A DNA stretch of 64,000 bases from Cheiracanthium punctorium (GCA_038373885.1 JAWZYV010013152.1:124001-188000); one strand, 5' to 3'. Positions 34,578-46,233 are shown, counted from the stretch's first letter. The notes: a model not told the origin generated them from the letters alone. Made by a program: numbers and translations.

Positions 34578-34600
34578 TTAACCCTTTAACGCGCAGTGTT
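34578..34600. mobile_element. Possible piggyBac-type end
   Basis: A TTAA (34578-34581) is followed by CCCTTTAACGCGCAG, as at piggyBac termini (TTAA target, CCYTT start). No partner end was found, so this is only suggestive. Confidence 0.25.
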
Positions 34601-34912
34601 ACCGCTCTGGGAACACCCAACTCTGACGTTTTGACTGCTGCCAGTCACGAAGAATAGATTTGATTTCTATAAAAATAGTTGCGGGTGACATAGCTCCACG
34701 AGAATCCTTTACTTTTAAGCACGTCATTTCCCGTAAAAAAATTGTCACGATCATTTTTAACAGCACTGACATCTGCTGAAAAATGGAAGAATACGAAAAC
34801 AGCTGGATAGATTGCCCAATGCTGAAAAAAGGGCAGCCGTTGCCATCCCTCGACTTGACGACCAGCTAGATGGCGGACGATCGAAACGTTCATCGCGTGC
34901 CACAGATCTAGA

Positions 34913-34973
34913 GACCCTTTTTTGACGCAGCTGGCTCTGCGCGGGCACAGCAAGCTGTCGTCAAAAAAGGGTC
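34913..34973. repeat. Long perfect-type hairpin
   Basis: GACCCTTTTTTGACGCAGCT (34913-34932) pairs with AGCTG-TCGTCAAAAAAGGGTC (34953-34973), with a single bulged base and a GC-rich 20-nt loop. It spans the transition between a GC-richer block (34790-34960) and AT-rich DNA. Confidence 0.75.
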
Positions 34974-35196
34974 AAAAAAGTCTGTCAATTTTTTTTCTTC
35001 CTACGCCACATTTGAGTAAAACAACCATGCTACGTTCATGTTCGAAGGGATTCGAAATTAACAAACCACAATCTCGTAATTTTAATGCGATTATGAATGG
35101 CAGCACACTATATGTCTACAAACATATGCACATCATAAGCGTAAAGTTTTCAAAATTATTGGGGGGGCCGGGCCCCACAACCACATATATTCACGT

Positions 35197-35364
35197 CTGT
35201 GGCGTAGGCAAGGGGGGGTTAGGGGGGTCATACCCAACCCCCCATGAGGATTTTCTTGCCATACAAAATGTATATTCTTCACTCCCTAATCATACACCCG
35301 TATACATATGTGTGAGTTGCAGAAGTCGTACCCCCCCCATAAAAAATTTCTGGCTACGCCACTG
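35197..35364. mobile_element. 168-bp miniature element with GTGGCGTAG ends
   Basis: The left end CTGTGGCGTAGGC and the right end (reverse complement CAGTGGCGTAGCC) form a 13-bp inverted repeat. The interior is rich in G and C runs. Elements with CAGTGGCGTAGC ends are common in invertebrates, by recall. Target duplication is not evident. Another example with the same ends is at 42321-42505. Confidence 0.65.
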
Positions 35365-35386
35365 ATTCAGGTACATATAACTTGCT

Positions 35387-35566
35387 CATAGCTGCCAACT
35401 ACTTACGGAATATAATTAACCACCTTTTCTACATGATTTTTCGGCTTAAAATATAGCAAAATTTTTGTGCTGCGCCGCGAGCTGGTTACTATTTTGAAAA
35501 AATAATTAAGAAATATACTGTTTACAAAAAGTGGTTAATTATATTCCGTAGTAGTTGGCAGCTATG
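35387..35566. mobile_element. 180-bp MITE with 41-bp TIRs and 7-bp target duplication
   Basis: The left TIR CATAGCTGCCAACTACTTAC continues to AATTAACCACCTTTT. The right TIR is its reverse complement with one indel and one mismatch. ACTTGCT lies immediately outside both ends (35380-35386 and 35567-35573), supporting exact boundaries. No coding capacity. Confidence 0.9.
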
Positions 35567-36662
35567 ACTTGCTATATTATATAAGTGTAAATTATTGGAG
35601 GCCCTCGAGCTCTATGGGTCCATAGAATTCTACACCTATGTAAGGTAAGTATCCATGTTAGTATCTCCCTACCATGCTATAAGTTAAAAATAGAAGCAAA
35701 GTAAAAAATCCAAAGGAGGGAAAAAAACATTTTCGATGAGATAGTGCATTTTAGACACATCTGAACTTTTCTTCATTTCATACTTTACATTACATAATCT
35801 GATTTTAATTAACCAGAGCCTGGTAAGGGCAGCTTATAGTAACATTGTGTGTTACGTGGCGTCACAATGAATATTAAATCATGATTGAAATCAAAAGAAG
35901 AAAATTTTTAAAAGTACAAGTAAAGGTTTTTTTAAAACGTTTGTAAATGGCGTGAATACTTTTTTTTCATTTTAGTATAAATCATTTTTCTGTATTTAGT
36001 GATAAATTATTGGGTGGGCACAGCCCCTATTCACATTTATTGGGAGGGCTCGAGCCCCACGGGCCCATATAACTCTACGCCTATGATGCACATTTTATAA
36101 CGGCTGCTGCGTCACGTAGAAAAAAAAATAATGATGCATATTTTCAAGATATGGCCACTTATGGTCATATTCAAAGCTAATTTTTTTTCGCAGAATGTTT
36201 TTCCGATTCATTTATTAATCATTCAAAAATGTTTGCACTTTTATGACGAATGTCTTAGCTGTAGGTTGCATTAAATAGTATTAAAAATAGGAATACAGAC
36301 TACTGTGTATTCATTTGAGATGAGTAAGGGATTTAGATTAGTGCGTAACTTAGGGTCTCTAGGAATATTCTTAGAAAATCTGCAAAATTCAAAATTAATA
36401 TAAGTTTTCAAATTTTCCTATTATGATGTCTGTTTTTGGAAAATACTAAAAAATTACTAATGAAGCCTTAGAAAATTATCTTTACAGTTGCAAACGTCTT
36501 TGAATGCGAAACACTTTTTGTTAGTGGCCAACCCCCCCCCCCCCCCCCCTATCTATATGAACCTCTAGCAGCCGTTCTGTTAAACCAAACGAGATGAGAT
36601 TTCGGATATAGTTTCTCAGAGGTATGAGCTCAGAATTCTGCGAACGGCATTAAAGTGCCTCT

Positions 36663-37150
36663 CGCGGTTACGGTTATAGGCACAGAAACTGGAAAATTTT
36701 GAATGGAAACGCCCATTTTTTTCCGTCGCAAAATGCTCTGCGAAATCCGAAAGAGCATTGAAACGGTGCGTGTATCCCAACAAGGGAACTTGTTATGCAC
36801 TGACAAAAATTAGCTGACATTTCGCTACGAGAATCATCACGTCGGCATCTGCAAGCTCCTGATTGAAGAATCAACATTCCCGCCTTGCTTTTTAATCTTT
36901 TTTTTTTTACACTGAATATCTGACTAATATTGTTCTGTGATTACTCTCTTCCCTCTGTCATATGCAAGTTTCCTCCGCGTGTCCTGATCGTGTTTTATTG
37001 GCCGTTCAAGCAGCTGTTTTTTTTGTGTGTGCATAATACGTTCGTTTTTTGTGATACACGCACCGTTCTAACACTCTTTAGGGCGACGGGGAAAAAATGG
37101 TCGTTGGCATTCGAAAATTTCTAGCTTCTGTGCCTATAACCATAACCGTG
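36663..37150. mobile_element. 488-bp foldback element
   Basis: The ends CGCGGTTACGGTTATAGG and, in reverse complement, CACGGTTATGGTTATAGG begin inverted arms of about 150 bp. Shared inner phrases are CACAGAAACTGGAAAATTTT/CACAGAAGCTAGAAATTTTC and AACGGTGCGTGTATC. Target duplication is unclear. The two open frames reading outward from the arms are mirror images of the same repeat and not genes. Confidence 0.8.
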
Positions 37151-39329
37151 AGCGTTACTTTGTTGTCGTTCGCATAATTCCGAGGTCATATTTCCTCCTG
37201 TATATTAAAAATGTTCATGGCTACTGCACATGTTTTTCGTTCAAGCATTACGTTATTATCTAACTTTTGTTTAGTTCAGCTGACGTGTAAACAAATAATA
37301 ATAATACAAGTCCGAAAACAACAATATCTGAAGTTTGCTAATTGCAACTGACTCTAACAAATATTTAACTGCCTTCGGGCTGGTGTATACATTTCTGATT
37401 CCAACATAAGTCTAAAATAAGAATATCTCTAGGTATTTCCATCTTCCAGATATTTATCTAAAAATAGGTCCGCGTTCAGCTGATATTTTCGTTCAAATGA
37501 AATACAGAACTCTGAGGGGACAGGAAAAGCAACAGTTTCTTCGCTTATTGCCTATTGAGATTGCCCGAGGAATTTATTTTCTTATAAGACAGCAGATTAT
37601 TATATTCCCCATCCCCTTAGTGATATATGCTTTTGATAAGAGCCACTTGGAACGTGTTTTGACAAAAATACGAGAAGACATTGTTTAATAACGTTACCAT
37701 TACTATATTTGTAAAAGAAATTGGCAGATACGTCCATGTTTCTTCCTTGATATGGTGATTATAATTACCATATGCGGAAGGAGGCTTTCGAAGTGGTAGT
37801 GGGATTTCATTCTGCTAGTTTGTGCATAAATGTTTTAGAAATAATTGACAGTTTCTGAGGAATGTATATCAGTTATTTCGTAGTGGCTTGAGATCTAATT
37901 TAATATGTTGCAGCTAGGCCCAAACAGTTCATTGTGCTAATTTATACACGTACGTAGAAATATAAACAAGTAGGCATAATTATTCGGCTTAGCGCTGTAG
38001 TTTTGTACGGTAAAGAAATTTTACATGCGCGTTAGTTATTGTTACTTCCTTGTAGTTGAATATTCGGTAGAACTTTAAAAAAAGATGGCCTTAGATTACA
38101 ACGATCTCCGTTCTTTCTTGATAGTTTTTATAATGGCTTACTTTTTTGTGTTCTGCATCTCTAAATCTATCCTAATTTTTACGTAATACATACTGTATAT
38201 CGAGCATTGCACTGCATAAATAAATCTATTTTCAGCGCTGGAACAAGAAGAGCAATGCAGAAGAAAATTCTTACCAGAAGGCGTTTTACTTGTTCTTCAG
38301 TTTTTCTGCATCCGTCTCATTTCAGATTTTTTTTCTTTTTTTAAATTACAAAGCATTTCTAGCTTTTTATCAAAACATTTCCAGTGGGTATCTATTGTTT
38401 GATAGAAGACATTTTACTAAGAGCAGTTAACAAGCGACCCAGTAGATAAAAAAATTATTCTCCAGGAAGTACAATAGCCTCATATAGGAAGTAAACGCGT
38501 GCGAGCTCATCTTTTTCAATACAGGATATACTAGAGGATCTCAGAAACTCTCTGGATGCTTTGCACTGTTATTTATAGAATAAAACAGGTAGTTTTTGTT
38601 CTAAACAACCGCGCGAGGAAGCGATTCCTTCGTTAGAATGACCGCAGACTGTACCATTTAATGATGTGTATTTTAGAAATGTTTTCGCAGCCACTCTTCT
38701 AGAATTATTTAGGAAGTGAATGAAAACAAACATACAGCGAGCTGAGCTATATGCGAATGATTGAAGAATAAATATTTTATCCAGCACAAACAAAAATATC
38801 GTAACGTTATTAACTTTAAATGATGGCATTTTTTTTGTTTTCATTACAAAATCGCCAATCGTGAAAAAAAATGACTGATAACTTTCAAGATTACAAAGTA
38901 TATTTTTATAACTGGCCATATCTATCTCACCTGGTGTACCTGAAAAATGGGTTAAAGTTAATTATATTTTCAAAAAACAAAATATTCTTTTAATTAATAC
39001 ATATATGAAGCTTTTGGGTTCAGAAAAAAATGGACGTTCAGTCTAAATCTCGTTTTATTTCAGACGGCATGTCTTGAATGAAACACTAGTCGAAGGATTC
39101 TTAGTCCAGTTTTTGTAAACTAAACTGACAGCATGACACAGTATTAGCGCTTATTCGGAGAATTCAATAACACTTTCAAAATATTTAAGTTTTAGAGTTT
39201 TTTTTTTAAAAGAAAAAACTTATAACAGATATGGGTTTTAAACAGCTTTAAACATAAAAATATTTAAAAAGTCCGTTTAAAGAAATTCAATGAAGTTTAA
39301 AAAAAATCTAGAAGTTTAAAAAGAACCAG
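37151..39329. other. AT-rich DNA
   Basis: No convincing gene. The longest open frame (minus strand, 38569-38919, 116 codons) is Phe/Lys-rich and I see no domain in it. Confidence 0.4.
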
Positions 39330-39620
39330 GAAGTTAAAAAAAATTTCAGAAAAATTTCTTCACAAGCTGCAATATATACTCTTAAAAACTACAAACTTTT
39401 ACAAGTTGTGAAACGTGTACAAGAATTCTTAATAAATACAAAACAAAAACATGAAAAACATTCCCAACTTACATGCTTAGCACAACACATCGTACTTATG
39501 AATTTTTCCGAAAGTTTCATGAATTTCCTAGGCTTATCTTGGCGAAATGTGCACAGTACAGCTTGCGAAGAAACATTCTGGATTTTTCTAACCTCTGACG
39601 TTGTTTGTTCATTTTTAGAC
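39330..39620 (+). repeat. Diverged relative of the palindromic repeat at 42.9 and 45.4 kb
   Basis: CACAAGCTGCAATATATACTC, TTTTCCGAAAGTTTCATGAA and GTRCAGCTTGCRAAGAAACAT follow the same order as in 45434-45730. Identity is low, so this is an old copy of that repeat outside the 41668-46223 insertion. Confidence 0.45.
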
Positions 39621-41361
39621 GTTTTAAAATTTCCGGATTTTAAAAAGAACAGCCTAAACGTATTTGTTATTTGAGTCCAATAACTTACAGCGCTAAATAA
39701 GTCCTTTTAAACAACTGCTTGTAAAGTATACATATTATTTATGTACACAGACATTTTAAAAAACCGATTGAACAAACTACAAAAATTAATATTTCAATAA
39801 TTGTTCCTACAGCAAAGAAAACTTTTCTCCAGACGACACCACATCTGTGGGAACAATACTTTATTCTTTTTAAAGAAAAGCAAAAGCTACTTTCGTATCT
39901 TCCTTTGAGACAATTTATTAAGAAGAGAATTGTGTACGGATTTATGCTTCCTTTACGGTCGTGAGTGAATTATTCAAAGCCTCGTGTTCGCAAGTAGCTA
40001 AAACGCCGTATTGTTTGTCTTAAATATTCAGAGTTTCGCATCGACTAAAAACATGGCCCCCATAAAAAATACCAGTGAAAAAAAATTAAGTGTCACGTTT
40101 CTAAACGGACTGCAAAAAGGAATACGGTACAGGCTGATGACGATACACTGAAGCACGTAATGAAATGTAAAACGAAGGTTGTTGAAAAACATGGAAAATG
40201 TAAACAACTTTATGTAGATGTGGCGATTTTATACAAGTTGTATCTTGTTTGAAATGGAGCAAAGGGATGATCAAAGCTAAGGATTGTTGGAGTCTTATGT
40301 TTCGTTGTGATTTATTTTGTGCAAACGTCTAGCAGTTAAATCTGTAGTCCTGAGATTGTGAGAAAGTATTTTGACATTTAATTTACCGCTTCAAAGAAAT
40401 ATGAACTTAAAAAGTGATCTATTTATATAAAAATTATGTATTATTTACTAAAAACGAATGTCATTTGTAAATTAGCTGAATATCTTGTTATAACTACTGA
40501 AACGGCAATGCAATTTTTTAAATTTAAAAGCACATTTTTTTTAGTACTTAAGAAAGTACATTTAGGCTTTTTTTGTAAGGGTTTCATGTGAAATGAAATA
40601 ATAGTACCTCCCGTAGAAGATTTTGAAATTTCATATTAAATTCTGTGTAGTTTTGCATTTTTATAAATGCTATGGGCGTCAATAAAAACTGAAAAAGCAT
40701 TTTTTGAAGACCAAGCCAAAGTAATAAAAAAAGGGTTAGTGTAAAAAAGAGAACGAAATGTAGTTATGTAGAAGTGGAGGGCATTTTTGAACAATCTTTT
40801 GGGAAATAGACATACTTTTTATTCTATGTTTATTGTATTTCAAATAATGTACGAGTAAAACAAAGTATTCTCTGATCGCACGAGTTGACATCAAAACGTT
40901 TTTCAAAGAAATTAAATTTCACCTTATTAAGCTGACACAGAAACCGCAAAAATGTAAAGTTGTTTTCACTTCAAATCAAGTTCAAGCATTTGCGTAAAGA
41001 CGAGAGGGAGTGTTATCGACTTGCCCGTAATTAAACAAAGATTTAACTTGTTCAATCTCATCTTCAATAAGACGGAAAAACGGATGTTCCCTTCTGTAGC
41101 GGAGAAGAGACGGTCTCAGCCCGAGCCCGAACTGGCCTCGGGCTCGTGAGAAATTTCTCCTTTATTGAACATATTCCGTGTAAGCAAATTTTTAAAAAAG
41201 TGTTTCATGAGAGAAGTAAACTAACTGTTATTCTTTGATAAACATGAATATAAAGAATTAGGAAGTGCATCAAAAGTTTGCAATTACATTTATCTTTAAT
41301 TTGCACAAACGGCAAAATTTATGATAGTCTATGAATGAAGTAATTGATTTTTATTTATCTA
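39621..41361. other. AT-rich DNA
   Basis: A short GC-rich hairpin GAGCCCGA/TCGGGCTC lies near 41124-41148. Nothing else is supported. Confidence 0.4.
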
Positions 41362-41667
41362 CTAGCTGAAGTACCCGTTCTTCGCACGGGAATGAATGGA
41401 CTTTTTGATATTACGATTTGTGGTGATTACTATTTATTGTAATATAGAGCAAAATGGATATCGCTTTATATTGTGTTCAATAACCATGCATACCGAATTT
41501 CAAGGCAATCGTTTGTACGGTGCAGAAGCTCATGCGGCGTAGCGCAATACAGTGGCGAGTTTTAGCAAAACGGATACGGCGGAAATATTCTTCGCATTCA
41601 GATATCGATGAATACGAAATTTAAGGACGATCGGCTGGACAGCCCTGTGAAGTTCATGTGTTGACGC
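41362..41667 (+). mobile_element. Modular repeat, 5' part (split by an insertion)
   Basis: Opens with CTAGCTGAAGTACCCGTTCT, TCGCACGGGAAT, a phrase also seen at 18509. It then contains the modules that continue at 46224: AGCAAAATGGATA, ATTCTTCGCATTCA, AATACGAAATTTAAGG, CGATCGGCTGGACAGCCC and GAAGTTCATGTGTTG. It is interrupted at 41667. Joining it to 46234 restores a module that reads like its neighbours. Confidence 0.75.
41658..41667. repeat. Target-site duplication, left copy
   Basis: GTGTTGACGC, repeated exactly at 46224-46233. Continuous in the host repeat once the insertion is removed. Confidence 0.9.
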
Positions 41668-42320
41668 AGTGGCGCCGACTACGTGGGTGCTCCGGGGCTC
41701 AAGCACCCACTGAAAAAATTCTGTGGGTGCTCCGCACCCACAGAAATTTTAGTGCCAAGTCATAATTTGAAGTTCCCATAAAGGGCTAGGAAAAGACGTT
41801 TATGTGGGTGCTTTGGGCTTGTAAAAAAAAAAATTACGTTGGATGCTGAGCACCAGCAATCGTCTAATAACCCCAACACAGTGATGTACACTCAAGGAGG
41901 GTTCCCCCCCCCCGCCCCAATTATGCCATTACGTAATATGAATATTTGTAAAGCATACGGAACTTTTTGCATTATTTCAGTACTAAAATGCTTTATTTGC
42001 TTATTAGTTGTGTGATATTTTAAAAGTTTAAAAGAAAATCTTTAATGAGGCCAAATGCATGTGGGTGCTTCGGCATGGACGTCCATATGAGTACTTTAAG
42101 ACGTGGGGGGGAGGGGTTATTTCTGGCATTTGTAAGGTCATCGGCAATCGCGCTTTCAAACATTTTAGTACTGAAATAGTGAAAAAAAGGTTAGCTAATA
42201 TAAAAATGTTCACTATACCGAACACTAGAGTGAGGGACCCGAGCCCCCCACCTACTTCCCTATATGAGCACCCATGTCCTTTATAATTTAGATGCGCATG
42301 AGGAACTTCGATGAGACAAT

Positions 42321-42505
42321 CACTGGCGTAGCTATAGGGCGGTAGAACGGACAAAAGCCACTGTCCCCCGGACGGAGGGGGAGACTTTCCCAAATAGAAA
42401 GATAGAAAAAGTGAACGGCAACATGTTGGTTGAGATTCTGTACAATGAGGAAGGACCCTATCCAATGAATTCATTACGGGCCCTAACGGTATAGTCACGC
42501 CACTG
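42321..42505. mobile_element. 185-bp miniature element inside the 4.56-kb element
   Basis: The left end CACTGGCGTAGCTATA and the right end (reverse complement CAGTGGCGTGACTATA) are inverted repeats like those of 35197-35364. The interior is GC-rich. The open frames across it (for example minus strand 42028-42498) arise from repeats and are not genes. Confidence 0.6.
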
Positions 42506-42904
42506 ATGACGACGAGTGCTTTGCAATTGCATAATTCGAAAATAAAATTTTAGTGATGGACAGTTGTTTTTTTTATGTAGTATGTCAGATCTCAAGCACC
42601 CACAGAAAAGTTTTCGTGGGTGCTAAATACTTGCATGTATTTAAAGGAAGTGCTTAATTTGCATGGGAGGGAGCTCAGCTCCACTACTTCTTTTTTCTCG
42701 GTGAAATTTTACACTAAATTTAAATTTTTAACTACCATCGTAATTGATTCTGTTGATATTAATTTTATTATATCGCAAACTAGTACAGAGGTAACAAAAA
42801 TTAACTTAATAATACCTTAAATTAGGTAATTAATTTTGTAAATTGCAATACAAAAAATTAGGGCTCTTGCACTTTTTTGGATAGAAATTAAACCCTGTTT
42901 AAAG

Positions 42905-43295
42905 GCAACTGAATGACAGCTACTTTCAGCTTATCGCTGTAGTTCGGGGAAAAAAAAAATGAAATTTTGGTACACAGATTCAAAAAAATTAATTATGTCA
43001 AATATTTCAAATTTTTAGGATGTATGTTTTAGAAACTGCACTATACACTGAAATAAACAATAAACCTGTATCATTTATGAAACTTTTAGAAAAAATTCTT
43101 AAAAACCGAAAATTTTAAAGAAGTGTTATTCTTTATTTCGGTATGTAGTGCAGCTTATAAAGAATCATCCTAAATTTTTTTCGAATCCTTGGTGCGATAG
43201 TCTACTTTAATTTGTGTACTAAGACCGTTATGCAGATTTTGTTTCTTCGGCATACACCCTTATGTGCCTCGGAACTGGAGTAATTATAATAAAAT
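42905..43295 (+). repeat. Palindromic repeat, copy 1
   Basis: Direct relative of 45400-45815. It is itself an inverted repeat: ATTTTTAGGATGTATGTTTT with GAAACTGCACTATACACTGA at 43010-43060 pairs with the TTTCGGTATGTAGTGCAGC to ATCATCCTAAATTTTT stretch at 43135-43185. Outer arms share GGTACACAGATT/GTGTACTAAGACC. Confidence 0.7.
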
Positions 43296-45399
43296 TCCAA
43301 TAAGTAGTAACTTAGCACATACTCTAAAATTTTAAAAAGTGCATGAAAAAGAAAAAAGGAATCCAAACAGGTAATATTTTTGTCTACTTAATATAATAAT
43401 GATTATTATAATAGTTTCTCATATGAGTATTAATTTAGAGGTGTATGGGGGGTCATCTTAACTTTCAGACATTTTAGCACGAAAATAATACTTAGAAGTT
43501 CAGTATGCTGTAAAAATGTTTACTATACAGCATACAGCATAGGCGGGCTCAAATCTCAATCCCCACTGCCACTTGTCTTCCTATCTGGCGCCCATGGAAA
43601 CAATGTCTTTCTAAAATTCAAAGCTTTTTCACAATGTGACTCCTTACAGCCTGTGCGACTCCCTACAGCCCCACAGGCAATGCCTTTGCCCACTGTGCCC
43701 CCCCCTTTCTGACCCACACAAACAGACCTCATCCCAGAATCCTCGTCCTCCATGGGAAAATGTATGAATACAATGATACTATGTTAGCCCAAGAGTACCG
43801 GAAAACGGAGAATTTGAGACAAAGCCGCTTGCTACAATCAGAAGTTCTCGCGGGAAAGATAACACAGGAGTTAGGTGGTGAAAGACTCAATCCCATTATG
43901 GAAATGTTTTGAGATAGTTCTAATAATATTACTTAAGTATTTCGAAGTGAGTAGGTTTAATTGTTTTTATCGTAAATAGAGAACATCAAGGTCTGTCTGT
44001 TTACAAGCACCTAATGTACAACACTTTGTATGTCTCTGGAACAAAAAAAGATGCCCATTCATCAAAAGTGTCAGCGCTTTGGTGTTCATTGAATGAGACT
44101 GAGGCGAGGCTTCTAAGGTATAAAGGTTTGTGTCACTTTCTTCTATAGTCTCAATTTCTTTTTCTTATTTTTGAATGATTTCAGTGGTCAGTTATTTATT
44201 GAAAAGGATGGAACAGACTGTCGTCCACACTAACATTGCGAGATGCCTTCCGTTTCATTTTCTGCGAATATTTTGTTCAATTTTTGTTCTTGTTTAGCAA
44301 AGCGAAATTAGGTACTATTTGCTTTTCTCTAGCCCAATGCTGTTTTTGTAAAATTATACTGAAATCATGGGCGCATGAACACACAATACTGAAATGTATG
44401 TCTCTCGTAATTTTGCAAATTTGACCACATAATGGTAGAGGGTAAAATAGCTCTACTTCAGGAGGATGCTCAAAATCATGCCTGGAGGTTATATGGCCAA
44501 CAATTCAAAATATTTTTTGAATAATTATTAACTCTAAGATAAACAACTTTTTTTATTCTGCTTTATTTTTCTGTATGCACTTAAATAGTTACCAATCTTT
44601 TTTATGTGGTCCTACATACATTTCAACATAGAAAACGTTGCATTAATTCATTCTGAGGAAATTATCTAGTTTAATTTTAAAGGTATAATGTTTGTAATGT
44701 TTTGAATTTGTTGGGAAAAAAAAAGAAAAGAAAATAGTCAAGGCTTAGCTGCAGCTGTTTATATGGGTGCAAAAATGTTAAAAAAAAAAAAAATACAGGA
44801 AATGAATGAGCTGAGAAACAATACTATGAATAACATTTTTTGAAAACTCTGAGGATTTCAGACAGCAATGAGATAGATTAAACAAGAATAACAACATTGA
44901 TCGTGAATTGTTACATTCGAAAACTGAATCACTTTTTAAACAAAATTTTCATTTACATGACAAGAAATTTGACTGATTGTGATATTATTGTTGTATGTTT
45001 TTTCCGCCCAATACACTTTTCTTTTGCTTTGAAATTTATAATGATTAGTTAAAACCAATCAAAATTCTATCGCTAAAAGTAAAAAAAAATGAAATAGTGT
45101 AATACACCTCTTTCGGGTCTGATTTATTACAAGGGCAAAGGGGGTGTGCACCCAGGAATTCTCGAATTTTGACAGAGAATTTGCGTAAGGCAAAACAATT
45201 TAAGGTGACTCCAGCACAAGCAGATTTTTCTAAAAGAAGGGTATTTCATCAGAAATACTTCATTACTTTATAAAGAACCTTGATTTTAACTGGTTTGCTG
45301 TTATCGTTACTAAGACACAACGGTGGAGACTTTCATTCTATGCCCAGCGTTGCTTCACCGTAGTACAGATAATCAGATGCCAAAATTCACACTATTCAC
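43296..45399. other. Interior of the 4.56-kb element
   Basis: AT-rich with a C-rich patch at 43550-43760 and poly-A at 44778. No transposase or other domain is recognisable on either strand. Confidence 0.45.
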
Positions 45400-45815
45400 T
45401 TAAACTTTGAATGTCACCTTCAGCGCTGGGAAAAAAACACGCAATTTTGGTATATAAATACAAAAAAGAAAACTAATTATCTCAAGCACTTCACAATTTT
45501 TAGGATGTAGGTTCACAAGCTGTACTAGACACCCGAATAAACGAAATTTTTTTGCAGAATGGCCACTCTTAGAAATATTTTGCTGTGCAGTTCCACATTT
45601 AAGATTTTTTTCTGAAAGTTTCATGAAAGTTTTCGAATTTATTGCAGTGTGTAGTGCAGCTTGTAAAGAATTATCCTGAATTTTTGCAAATCCTTGGTGC
45701 AGTTAGTTTATTTTAATTTGTGTACCAAAACCGTGAGACAGGTATCGTTTCTTCGATCTATACCCTCAGATATTGGATATTTTATGTGGAGCTAAAATGA
45801 TTATTTGTATTACCC
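45400..45815 (+). repeat. Palindromic repeat, copy 2
   Basis: Same orientation as 42905-43295 and 2.5 kb away. Shared phrases are CAATTTTTAGGATGTAGGTT, TAGTGCAGCTTGTAAAGAAT, AATCCTTGGTGCAG, TTTTAATTTGTGTACCAAA and TCGTTTCTTCG. The two halves are again mutually inverted around about 45580. Confidence 0.7.
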
Positions 45816-46223
45816 ATTTCCCACTGGTAAAAATGTGCACGAAAAGTCAAATGATTGAGTAGTTACGAGCAAGGAAGCAAATAATAATAAGAAAAGATTG
45901 AAGGGTAGTTGGAAAAGATTCCATAAAGTTGATAAGTGTATCGTTATTCATGAGTGTGCCGTATTTTTCTTCCTTGTTCCATAAAAACCCACTTTCGGAA
46001 TCGAAATCTATCTTAAAATCACCTACTAAAACTATTTTACAATCTTAGCCAAGTACATTCCAACTATACTCCCCCTTTAAAATAAATTGTCGCGTTTTGG
46101 CACCAAACTTAGCGATCCTTTATCAAAAATTATAAACCTTGTGCGACTTTCAACATTTTATTATGCCCCCCCCCCAACGGACTTTTAGGGCACCCACAGA
46201 AATTTTGTAAAGTCGGCGCCTCT

Positions 46224-46233
46224 GTGTTGACGC
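46224..46233. repeat. Target-site duplication, right copy
   Basis: GTGTTGACGC, identical to 41658-41667. Confidence 0.9.

Larger units (their letters stand above)
35155..36085 (+). repeat. Cluster of three copies of a 45-bp TE-end module
   Basis: Copies at 35155-35200, 35590-35640 and 36036-36085 read roughly TATTGGGAGGGCTCGAGCCC, then CAYGGGCCCATAGAA, CTCTACGCCTATG. A half copy lies at 36005-36030. They share orientation but are separated by unrelated DNA, including two small TIR elements. They probably represent ends of related mobile elements. Confidence 0.65.
41668..46223. mobile_element. 4,556-bp non-autonomous TIR element, nested insertion
   Basis: The ends AGTGGCGCCGAC (41668-41679) and, in reverse complement, AGAGGCGCCGAC (46212-46223) are 12-bp inverted repeats with one mismatch. 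The 10-bp GTGTTGACGC flanks both sides. The host repeat becomes continuous when the segment is removed. The motif GTGGGTGCT or its complement occurs subterminally at 41683, 41702, 41723, 41734 (partial), 41804, 42061, 42595, 42616 and near the right end at 46188, and includes a hairpin TCTGTGGGTGC-TCC-GCACCCACAGA at 41721-41745. Such repeats often bind transposase. No transposase is recognisable inside. A target duplication of 9-10 bp suggests a Mutator-like superfamily, as inference. The interior is a patchwork of smaller repeats. Confidence 0.85.

Noticed and set aside
34922..35365. 147-codon plus-strand open frame
   Set aside because: Runs through poly-G/C tracts, a TE-end module and a MITE, so it is not a coherent protein.
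38569..38919. 116-codon minus-strand open frame
   Set aside because: Phe/Lys-rich composition like the AT-rich background, no domain, no splice or promoter context.
42028..42498. 156-codon minus-strand open frame
   Set aside because: Lies across nested repeats of the 4.56-kb element, has no domain, and its Pro/Ser-rich composition comes from C runs.
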